From: an uncultured bacterium | GTDB taxonomy: Bacteria; Bdellovibrionota_C; UBA2361; SZUA-149; CALKYB01 | Assembly: GCA_938022485.1 (NCBI GenBank) | Contig: CALIEE010000111.1 | Span: forward strand, 1-5,114 | Length of the DNA stretch: 5,114 bases | Reading direction: 5' to 3' | In this document: positions 1 to 5,114 of the stretch, one piece after another | Layout of the letters: each line of letters begins with the position of its first letter | How positions within the stretch are numbered: position 1 is the stretch's first letter | Notes under the pieces: model-generated | The model's database searches: none | What the model was told of the DNA's origin: nothing | What the model saw: only the letters and a program-made list of their open reading frames with translations | Position numbers and translations under genes: made by a program

Positions 1-1042
1 CCGGCTGATACCTTTGGGCTGAATCCAAATCTTTACCGGCACTAACTGCTTCTTCTTCGAGCACTGTATTCTCATTGGAAAGTCCCACTTTCTTGGACTT
101 TATTTTCTTTGATTCCTCCAATATCTCTTGAGAATGCCTATTATAATCAGAGTTTGCTCCAGCATCCGACTCTGCTGAAAGTCTCATATAGAAATTGTCC
201 TCAAGTTGTCCAGTTTCAACCACATAAACTAAGCCTGAGTCTGTTGAAAATTTTGTTTTCTGATCAAAATTGACCGTCAGATCAGTCGCTCTACGAACAT
301 CTTCAATTCTTAGGTTCTCTAAAGCATTGTGGATACTACTAACCCTGCTAGCGTTTAATTCACGAGATATTGAAAGTGTGGGATGTTTTAAAGTAGGACT
401 ATGCCAGAGCCGATCCAATTCAAACTCTCTTTGATATTCCTGTCCTAAAAGACGCAGCTGCTCCACTTTAACAACTCGATTTGCTAATACCGACAGGACA
501 CTCCGAGATATCCATCTTTTCGGTGTGACAGAAATATCCAGATCTTCAGAAACAAGATAGCTATTACCCTCTTGGTCAGAGACATAGTAACCACCGGAAC
601 GAATTAGTCCCGGTTGAATGTTTGAGGGAAGATCTCTCTCCGAGCCAATCAAAAAAGAGGAAAGTATTTCTCCATCTCCATCCATAAAAACAACTTCAGT
701 CCCCTTTTCCTTGTTAAGACCTAGCTCACTAGCTTTATCTTCAGCCAAAGGAACGCTAACTGCCCCGCTCATTCGTGAAAGCTTAAACAAAAACTCTCTT
801 ACTTGTGAATATTCAGCTGGATAATTATAGCTTCCACCAACGAGCCACTTGGAATCCTCTAGCCTTAATAAAATCTGATCTGTATTTTTTATTATCTTAA
901 TCGAACGAATCTGATCCCAAGAAACTGCCCCTAGCAATGCTTTAGAATCAAGATCGGAGCTAGATTGCTGCTCCGATCTCTCCAAGAGAAAAAACACTAG
1001 GCCTAAAACCAGGGCTAATAAAAATAAAACTTTTCCGTTCAT
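1..1042 (-). CDS. DUF4340 domain-containing membrane-anchored protein (3' end missing)
   Basis: The reading frame is open from an ATG at 1042 to the left edge: 347 codons, with the C-terminus outside the window. Residues 4-20 form one hydrophobic helix (LFLLALVLGLVFFLL) followed by a charged and serine-rich linker. There is no lipobox cysteine, so this looks like an uncleaved N-terminal anchor with the rest outside the cytoplasm. The body fits DUF4340: a W-x-V strand followed by YPA at residues 66-76, a helix ending near 92, LGL at 107-109, and a YLV...W..R..L stretch at 162-184. Residues 305-333 are a highly charged, probably flexible linker. The last visible residues (DSAQRYQP) resemble the start of the family's C-terminal motif, so I expect only a short missing piece. 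It is the last visible gene of the ABC operon, 27 nt after the GldG-like stop and in the same frame as it. No Shine-Dalgarno is visible before the ATG. In-frame TTG codons at 1045 and 1054 are possible but less likely starts. Its molecular function is unknown, and the role as partner of the GldG-like protein is inferred from context. Confidence 0.85.
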   Translation of the reverse strand, partial: MNGKVLFLLALVLGLVFFLLERSEQQSSSDLDSKALLGAVSWDQIRSIKIIKNTDQILLRLEDSKWLVGGSYNYPAEYSQVREFLFKLSRMSGAVSVPLAEDKASELGLNKEKGTEVVFMDGDGEILSSFLIGSERDLPSNIQPGLIRSGGYYVSDQEGNSYLVSEDLDISVTPKRWISRSVLSVLANRVVKVEQLRLLGQEYQREFELDRLWHSPTLKHPTLSISRELNASRVSSIHNALENLRIEDVRRATDLTVNFDQKTKFSTDSGLVYVVETGQLEDNFYMRLSAESDAGANSDYNRHSQEILEESKKIKSKKVGLSNENTVLEEEAVSAGKDLDSAQRYQP

Positions 1043-1069
1043 CAATATATTCAATTTAGTTTAGAGGAA

Positions 1070-2929
1070 CTAGCTTTCAGTCGTTCCACGGACCATCATA
1101 AAACCAAAATAGATAATTAGAAGAAGAACTGGCACTAGAAACGTGTTTAATAAAAACAAATTGCTTCCCAGAGCCTCCACATCTTCCCTTAGGTTTCGCC
1201 TTACTTTTCTCAAATTACTTTGAGCTTCTGCTTTTTCTCGCCTTAAATTCTCCAGTTCTTGCATGAGGGCAGAAGAAAATACCTGTTCATCTGCTCCTTG
1301 TTTTTCAAAGTTCGACAGCCTCATGTTAGTATCATTTAGACGAGCCAAAAAGACTTCTTCTTCTCTCTTCCAGCGAAGCTGCGCCTCTTTTTCGATTTTT
1401 TGAACCAAAGTGAACGGCCGAGCAACCTTGCCTCTAGATCTTATACTAATCAACTCATTTGAACCTGACATGTTTTCAACTGCATTCAAAAAGAAAGGCA
1501 GGTTGTCATTCAGTTTAGCTGCAACTCGCCCTCCAAATGGGCTGTTCTGTATAACTACAGAGTAGGCATCTGCAATGAAATCCACATCTGAAACAATAAT
1601 CACATTGGACTTATCCTCTGAAACACTTAGGTGATTAACAGACTGCTGACTTACCATTGATACAGGAGGCTCTTCAAAATTACTCCTCAACTTTCCTTCG
1701 ATTCTAGCTGCAAGAACCCTTTTCTCCCCGTCTTGAGAGTATTTTTTAAGTAAGCTATCTGGCCTTCCCTGGGGACCTTGTAAGTCCGCCAGTGGGACCA
1801 TATTTCCAGAGCCAGAGCTTTCAACAATAGGATTGATTTCCACCCCTTCCAGCTGCTTTGTTGTAATGTGTCCGGCCCATGGGAAAACCATTAATTCCAA
1901 GCCAGAGCTGATCACTTCATGAATGGAGAGATCATTTTGGCCCAATGAGAGCCACATAATAAATTCCTCAGGCACACCAGCCCTTCTGGTCTGGACAGAT
2001 GTGGTTCGACTGGCGTCCGCCACGGCAAACTCTCTTACAAGCTCGACTCCCCAGTTAGCAGTCAATGAATTTAAATCTGAGCTATTACTCCATGGCTCTC
2101 CTTCAGGGTGAGTTGAAGGTGGAATATCTAGTTGGCAATAAGGATCGACCAAAACTAAAAGACGCCCTCCACCCATTACGAACTGATCAATTGAATAAAG
2201 CAGTCTCTCCGAAAGTTGTTTGGGATGAATCAAAACTAGAACATCTAAACCCGGAGAGATCTCACTAGCGTCTTCAGTAATTGTGACAACTTCACTAAAA
2301 CCGGCTAACTGCTCAAAAGCCACCCAAGCAGGCTGCACTCCTCCCGTTTGAGGATCTGGAGCCTTAGAGCCACTCAAGTTCAAACTCGATATCAACCCAA
2401 CACGTGGTCTGGATTTACTAGCCAGAGCCTGAATAAGACCACTAACCTCATATTCAAGCTGATCCTGATTATCTATATCAATATTGGGGATAACCCTTTC
2501 AGTACCATCGGAGGAAATACCAACCAAACCAAAATAAATCTGCTCTCCAGTAGGCAAAGCCAAAGGGCGAAGGCCAAACCGGTTAGCCCATTCAGAATCC
2601 TCAGAATCAGGTCGAGGGTCTAAAATTTCGAAATTAATCTTACCACCGGCAACCTTGTCATATTGTCTTAAAAGCGCCAAAACCCTGTCGCTATAAACAT
2701 TCAAGGCAGGTATCGAAGCTGCATCTGTTTTGGAGAAAAAATATTTTAGAGTTACAGGCTCTTCTAGTCCCTCCAGTATCTCCTCACTACCTTCGGACAA
2801 ACTGTAAAGGTTCTCTTCGCTAAAATCAGCAAACCAACCACCGAGAAGGGGTTTAGCCAAAGCATTGATCAAGAAAAATAAGACCAACAAGCCTATAACA
2901 GATAAAACTCCTGAAAATGTCCTACTCAA
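1070..2929 (-). CDS. GldG-family ABC transporter auxiliary protein (ABC_transp_aux type)
   Basis: This 619-residue protein is of normal length for GldG-like auxiliary proteins. It has an N-terminal membrane helix (about residues 7-29) and then the family hallmark region LYSLSEGSEEIL (41-52) with EPVTLKYFFS (57-66). The central ABC_transp_aux-like domain spans roughly 175-480 and includes LDVLVLIHPKQLS (228-240) and GGGRLLVLVDPY (253-264). A charged helical region follows (about 508-588), then a second membrane helix (592-613) and a short tail. The layout implies a large periplasmic domain tethered to the membrane at both ends. The start is TTG: an in-frame TGA lies at 2950-2948, no ATG or GTG falls between it and the TTG, and a good Shine-Dalgarno (GGAG) sits 7 nt upstream. 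It follows the permease by 22 nt. Its role as non-catalytic partner of the ATPase and permease is known for the family only by association, and the substrate is unknown. Family assignment is firm; function is not. Confidence 0.93.
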   Translation of the reverse strand: MSRTFSGVLSVIGLLVLFFLINALAKPLLGGWFADFSEENLYSLSEGSEEILEGLEEPVTLKYFFSKTDAASIPALNVYSDRVLALLRQYDKVAGGKINFEILDPRPDSEDSEWANRFGLRPLALPTGEQIYFGLVGISSDGTERVIPNIDIDNQDQLEYEVSGLIQALASKSRPRVGLISSLNLSGSKAPDPQTGGVQPAWVAFEQLAGFSEVVTITEDASEISPGLDVLVLIHPKQLSERLLYSIDQFVMGGGRLLVLVDPYCQLDIPPSTHPEGEPWSNSSDLNSLTANWGVELVREFAVADASRTTSVQTRRAGVPEEFIMWLSLGQNDLSIHEVISSGLELMVFPWAGHITTKQLEGVEINPIVESSGSGNMVPLADLQGPQGRPDSLLKKYSQDGEKRVLAARIEGKLRSNFEEPPVSMVSQQSVNHLSVSEDKSNVIIVSDVDFIADAYSVVIQNSPFGGRVAAKLNDNLPFFLNAVENMSGSNELISIRSRGKVARPFTLVQKIEKEAQLRWKREEEVFLARLNDTNMRLSNFEKQGADEQVFSSALMQELENLRREKAEAQSNLRKVRRNLREDVEALGSNLFLLNTFLVPVLLLIIYFGFMMVRGTTES

Positions 2930-2933
2930 GATT

Positions 2934-2940
2934 CTTCTCC
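2934..2940 (-). promoter_or_regulatory. Ribosome binding site deciding the TTG start of the GldG-like gene
   Basis: The minus strand reads GGAGAAG and then AATC directly before the TTG codon at 2929-2927. The core GGAG is 7 nt from the start. Because the frame is closed by TGA only 18 nt upstream of the TTG and has no ATG in its N-terminal region, this site supports TTG as the true initiator. Confidence 0.75.
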
Positions 2941-2951
2941 ACTCAAGTCAG

Positions 2952-3692
2952 TTAATTTCCACGTTCATTTTCCAACACAACCCCGTTAATCATTAAAGAC
3001 ACCGCTATTAAGGATAAGAAATAAATGACATCGGCAGCATCAACCACTCCTCTTTGTATAGATTCAAAGTGGTAAGGAATGCTGAGATTTAGTAGGTGTC
3101 TAGAAAACCAATCTGGTAAAACTTGATAGAACGAGCTAACTAGCGGCTCAAAACCAAGAAGTATTAGAAAAAGGCAAACTGACACACTCACCACAAAGCT
3201 AATAATCTGGTTCTTAGTCATGGAGGAAATAGCCATTCCCACAGCCAAGAAGGATCCAGCCATCAGTAAACTACCCAAGTATCCTGCCCAAATAACCCCA
3301 TAGTCTGGCTCACCCAAGTAACCAACTGTCAGGACTATTGGAAAAGTCATAAACAAGGAAAAGCCGATAAAGGCCCAAGCAGCTAAAAATTTACCTAGTA
3401 AGGCCTCTGACAAGCGAATAGGAAGTGTCAAAAGTAACTCTATAGTCCCTGTTCTTTTCTCCTCCGCCCAAAGTCTCATAGAGAGAGCAGGAACAATAAA
3501 CAGGTAAAGCCAAGGGTGCCAGGCAAAGAAAGCACGAAGGTCAGCCTGGCCACGTTCAAAAAAACCACCCATCTTAAAAGTGAAAAAACCACTAAGTACC
3601 AAAAATACTACTAAAAACACTAGGGCTATTGGAGTGGAAAAGTAAGCTCGAAACTCCCTCTTAACAATACTCTTAATGATTCCGAAATTCAC
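2952..3692 (-). CDS. ABC-2 type transporter permease (GldF-like)
   Basis: This 246-residue integral membrane protein has the size of a GldF/NosY-type half permease. Six hydrophobic segments are visible, at about residues 21-42, 58-74, 103-124, 133-156, 162-182 and 221-240. N-terminal KREFRAYFSTPIA (11-23) is the amphipathic entry seen in this family. After the second helix comes the conserved cytoplasmic segment RLWAEEKRTGTIELLLTLP (73-91), with E77, E78, G82 and E85, which in ABC-2 permeases contacts the ATPase. The start is GTG at 3692-3690, overlapping the ATPase stop as GTGA, and a Shine-Dalgarno lies 8 nt upstream inside the ATPase gene. This points to translational coupling and matched amounts of the two subunits. 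The permease should dimerise in the inner membrane, and its substrate cannot be read from the sequence. The family call is secure. Exact subfamily naming (GldF-like) rests on the neighbours. Confidence 0.93.
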   Translation of the reverse strand: MNFGIIKSIVKREFRAYFSTPIALVFLVVFLVLSGFFTFKMGGFFERGQADLRAFFAWHPWLYLFIVPALSMRLWAEEKRTGTIELLLTLPIRLSEALLGKFLAAWAFIGFSLFMTFPIVLTVGYLGEPDYGVIWAGYLGSLLMAGSFLAVGMAISSMTKNQIISFVVSVSVCLFLILLGFEPLVSSFYQVLPDWFSRHLLNLSIPYHFESIQRGVVDAADVIYFLSLIAVSLMINGVVLENERGN

Positions 3693-4633
3693 TTAGTCAG
3701 CTCCCGAAAAACATCTTCCAATCTTGATGAGCCACAACGCATATTGACCACGGTCAGGTCGAACTCCTTGGTCAGCGCTAGAAGTGACTCTAAACCTTCA
3801 AAATCACCGTTAGATGAAGGCTCGGGCAAAAACAGTCTAAACCCGGAGCCCCCTCCTTCCTCTTGGAACTCATGAATTTCTCGGAACTCACTAAAAGCAG
3901 CAATCCTTTCCCTAAACTCCTCTTTAACTTCTTCCTTAAAGGAAATATCAATAAGACCTCCAGGACCGGCCTTCTGACATAGTCCCGCTGGACTATCATC
4001 AGCAACAATTTTTCCTTCGGATACAATAATAGCTCTCGAACAAACTTCTTCGACCTCCTCCAAAATATGAGTAGAGAGTACGATACATTTGGTTTGAGCC
4101 AAGCGATTGATTAATTTTCGGACTTCATGTTTTTGGTTAGGATCGAGACCATCAGTGGGTTCATCCAAGATCAATAACTCTGGTTGATGTATAATAGCTT
4201 GGGCAAGCCCCACTCTTCTTTTAAAGCCCTTGGAGAGTTTGTCTATGCGACGATCCAGTACTTTCTCAAGAGAAACCTCCTCGACAACTCGCTCAATTTC
4301 TTTTCCCAGGGAACTACTGGCAAGCCCACGAATCTCAGCAACAAATTGGAGAAAATCTCTCACTAACATTTCAGAATAGAGGGGCGCATTCTCTGGGAGA
4401 TAACCGATCAACTTTCTGGTTTCCACTGAATTTTTCGAAACCTTCAAACCACCAACAAAAGTTTCACCAGAGTCAGGAGCTAAAAAGCCCGTGATCATCT
4501 TCATTGTGGTAGATTTTCCAGCACCATTAGGTCCCAAAAATCCCACAACCTCACCCTTTTTGGCAGAGAAACTAACTTTATCAACGGCTCTGATATCAGA
4601 GAAACTTTTGGTCAGGCTTTTGGCTTCCAGCAT
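3689..4633 (-). CDS. ABC-2 type transporter ATP-binding protein (GldA-like)
   Basis: This 314-residue cytoplasmic ATPase should power the ABC-2 complex with the next gene's permease. All nucleotide-binding motifs are present in order: Walker A GPNGAGKST (34-42); a Q-loop position occupied by glutamate in IGYLPENAPLY (76-86); signature LSKGF (133-137); Walker B LLILDEPTDGLDP (153-165) with catalytic E158 and the D-loop; and the H-loop STH with H189. The glutamate at the Q-loop and LSKGF instead of LSGGQ are normal in the GldA/NatA-like branch, so the enzyme should be active. A C-terminal extension (about 225-314) ends in RLEDVFRELT, as in GldA-type ATPases. The ATG is the only sensible start because an in-frame TGA lies 12 nt upstream. 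No clear Shine-Dalgarno precedes it, which is odd for the first gene of the operon. It overlaps the permease start by 4 bp. The substrate is unknown. Confidence 0.95.
   Translation of the reverse strand: MLEAKSLTKSFSDIRAVDKVSFSAKKGEVVGFLGPNGAGKSTTMKMITGFLAPDSGETFVGGLKVSKNSVETRKLIGYLPENAPLYSEMLVRDFLQFVAEIRGLASSSLGKEIERVVEEVSLEKVLDRRIDKLSKGFKRRVGLAQAIIHQPELLILDEPTDGLDPNQKHEVRKLINRLAQTKCIVLSTHILEEVEEVCSRAIIVSEGKIVADDSPAGLCQKAGPGGLIDISFKEEVKEEFRERIAAFSEFREIHEFQEEGGGSGFRLFLPEPSSNGDFEGLESLLALTKEFDLTVVNMRCGSSRLEDVFRELTK
3701..3706 (-). promoter_or_regulatory. Ribosome binding site for the GTG-started permease
   Basis: The minus strand reads CGGGAG, followed by 8 nt and then GTG. The site lies within the last codons of the ATPase gene, which fits coupled translation across the 4-bp GTGA overlap and supports the GTG start. 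No ATG is present in the first 40 codons of the permease. Confidence 0.7.
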
Positions 4634-4663
4634 CGCTAAAAATCAATCAGTAATAAAGCATTC

Positions 4664-4669
4664 ATTATC
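4664..4669 (-). promoter_or_regulatory. Candidate -10 box close to the ABC operon start (proximal)
   Basis: The minus strand reads GATAAT, one base off TATAAT. It lies about 30 nt upstream of the ATPase ATG and would give a short leader. No recognisable -35 sits 16-18 nt upstream. It is offered as an alternative to the distal candidate and is equally unproven. Confidence 0.2.
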
Positions 4670-4743
4670 TTCGACTTAAATAAATGTCGCGTCCAAAGCT
4701 CTAATCTACCCTAAGCTACCCGGGCTGGCCATCCTTTAGTCCA

Positions 4744-4770
4744 GTTATATAAATACTAGTATCTAGTCAA
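4744..4770 (-). promoter_or_regulatory. Candidate sigma70-like promoter for the ABC operon (distal)
   Basis: The minus strand reads TTGACT (4770-4765), 15 nt, then TATAAC (4749-4744). The boxes match the -35 and -10 consensus at 5 of 6 positions each, but the spacer is shorter than the usual 16-18 nt. It would give a leader of roughly 100 nt. This is a guess from pattern only, in a region where AT-rich matches are easy to find. Confidence 0.3.
4753..4767. repeat. Short AT-rich dyad, possible operator
   Basis: ATACTAGTAT (4753-4762) is a perfect 10-bp palindrome. It overlaps ACTAG-TAT-CTAGT (4755-4767), an inverted repeat of 5-bp arms around 3 bp. The elements fall inside the spacer and edge of the candidate distal promoter, where a repressor could act. 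No regulator gene is visible nearby, and short AT-rich palindromes arise easily by chance. Confidence 0.35.
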
Positions 4771-4829
4771 TATGTTTCTTCTTGGTCACAGGTGTCGCCA
4801 CTGCTAGGGTCCTCCAATCAGATTATCCC

Positions 4830-4833
4830 GGAG
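4830..4833 (+). promoter_or_regulatory. Possible ribosome binding site of the hydrolase gene
   Basis: GGAG lies 11 nt before the ATG at 4845, a little farther than ideal. It is the only purine-rich match upstream and supports this ATG over an in-frame TTG at 4782, which has no such site. Confidence 0.45.
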
Positions 4834-4844
4834 TCCCCCAAATC

Positions 4845-5114
4845 ATGAAAAGCATCCCTTCAAATTTAGAGGTAGTAGAGACCGGTCCAAACAAGAAGGG
4901 AAGCCTATTGCTTTGCCATGGCTTGAATAATCACCCCAACGTCATGCACCCACTAAGAGATTCCCTATCTTCTAATTTTTTTCGAGCGGTAAACCTTACT
5001 TTGGATGGTCACTTTGGCCATCAAAAGTCATGCAATGGAAGTTTTGAGAGTTGGCGAAAAAATGTAGAAAGTTCTGTTGGGTGGATTGAAAAGAATTCCG
5101 AGAGCACTGACCTA
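4845..5114 (+). CDS. Alpha/beta-hydrolase-like protein (5' part only)
   Basis: An open frame of exactly 90 codons runs from an ATG to the right edge; the rest is outside the window. After a short polar N-terminus there is a hydrophobic strand and turn, SLLLCHGLNNHP (19-30). This matches the strand followed by HG that carries the oxyanion-hole region in alpha/beta hydrolases. It is followed by a helix (about 34-43) and a second strand, AVNLTLDGHFGH (48-59), which sits where these enzymes often have a P-G-H-G type turn. The nucleophile elbow (G-x-S-x-G), acid and histidine would all lie beyond the edge, so catalysis and substrate cannot be judged. There is no signal peptide, suggesting a cytoplasmic protein. 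It is transcribed away from the ABC operon and shares the 211-bp upstream region with it; a functional link is not shown. The frame extends upstream to 4767 without a stop, so a longer N-terminus from TTG at 4782 is possible but less likely. Confidence 0.7.
   Translation, partial: MKSIPSNLEVVETGPNKKGSLLLCHGLNNHPNVMHPLRDSLSSNFFRAVNLTLDGHFGHQKSCNGSFESWRKNVESSVGWIEKNSESTDL

Larger units (their letters stand above)
4634..4844. other. Divergent intergenic region between the ABC operon and the hydrolase gene
   Basis: These 211 bp must hold the promoter of the minus-strand ABC operon and probably that of the plus-strand hydrolase. Three parts are visible: an AT-rich stretch next to the ATPase start (about 4640-4686), a GC-richer middle with a repeated CTACCC (4707-4712 and 4716-4721) running into a CCCGGG palindrome, and an AT-rich part (about 4744-4780) with a short dyad. 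No convincing plus-strand -35/-10 pair was found; TATAAA at 4748-4753 is a possible -10 without a good -35. No RNA gene or terminator hairpin with a U-tract was seen. Confidence 0.6.

Noticed and set aside
618..824. A 68-codon plus-strand open frame
   Set aside because: It lies wholly antisense to the DUF4340 gene, which has clear family motifs in its own frame. It has low-complexity Ser/Pro-rich content and no ribosome site I could see.
1923..2623. Three plus-strand open frames of 62-91 codons (1923-2111, 2065-2268, 2348-2623)
   Set aside because: All are antisense to the GldG-like gene within its conserved core and show no recognisable domain. They look like shadows of the real coding frame.
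3764..3772. Degenerate Q-loop and signature in the ATPase as a sign of inactivity (the motifs themselves lie near 4376-4404 and 4223-4237)
   Set aside because: Glutamate at the Q-loop (LPEN) and LSKGF are usual in the GldA-like branch. Walker A, Walker B glutamate and H-loop histidine are intact.
3790..4026. A 78-codon minus-strand frame inside the ATPase gene
   Set aside because: It overlaps the C-terminal extension of the ATPase in another frame, and the ATPase frame ends with the expected family C-terminus.
4184..4679. Two plus-strand frames of about 60 codons
   Set aside because: They are antisense to the Walker A to Walker B part of the ATPase, which is unambiguous.
4772..4807. An 11-codon plus-strand frame (MFLLGHRCRHC) that could be a leader peptide
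   Set aside because: It has no Shine-Dalgarno, no attenuator-like hairpin follows it, and its codons show no run of one amino acid beyond what chance gives.
1..5114. CRISPR arrays, tRNA or rRNA genes, transposon ends, phage genes
   Set aside because: No regularly spaced repeats, cloverleaf-like segments, transposase frames or long terminal inverted repeats were seen on either strand.

Overview
The window (about 42-43% G+C by eye, almost fully coding) looks like ordinary bacterial chromosome. It comes probably from a Gram-negative organism of proteobacterial or PVC/Verrucomicrobia type. That is inferred from the style of the ABC cassette, and the sequence alone does not fix the taxon. No tRNA, rRNA, insertion sequence, CRISPR array or phage gene was seen.

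Positions 1-4633 hold a tightly packed minus-strand operon of four genes, read from right to left. They are an ABC-2 type ATPase (GldA-like), a six-helix ABC-2 permease (GldF-like), a large double-anchored extracytoplasmic auxiliary protein (GldG family, ABC_transp_aux type) and a single-anchored DUF4340 protein that runs off the left edge. The first junction is a 4-bp GTGA stop/start overlap. The next two are gaps of 22 and 27 nt. The permease starts with GTG and the GldG-like protein with TTG, so naive ATG-only calling would misplace both. The family is named after Bacteroidetes gliding genes, but this four-gene arrangement also occurs in non-gliding bacteria and its substrate is unknown.

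Positions 4634-4844 are a 211-bp divergent intergenic region. It has weak promoter-like boxes for the minus-strand operon and a small AT-rich dyad (ACTAG-TAT-CTAGT). On the plus strand, position 4845 starts an alpha/beta-hydrolase-like gene that runs off the right edge with only its first 90 codons visible.

In the likely working model, which is inference, the ATPase and permease dimerise into an ABC-2 core in the inner membrane. The GldG-like and DUF4340 proteins project into the periplasm as partners that couple ATP hydrolysis to an unknown envelope task. No clearly new system was found. The best leads are the unknown function of the cassette, the two-helix coiled region next to the second membrane anchor of the GldG-like protein, and the dyad in the divergent promoter region.
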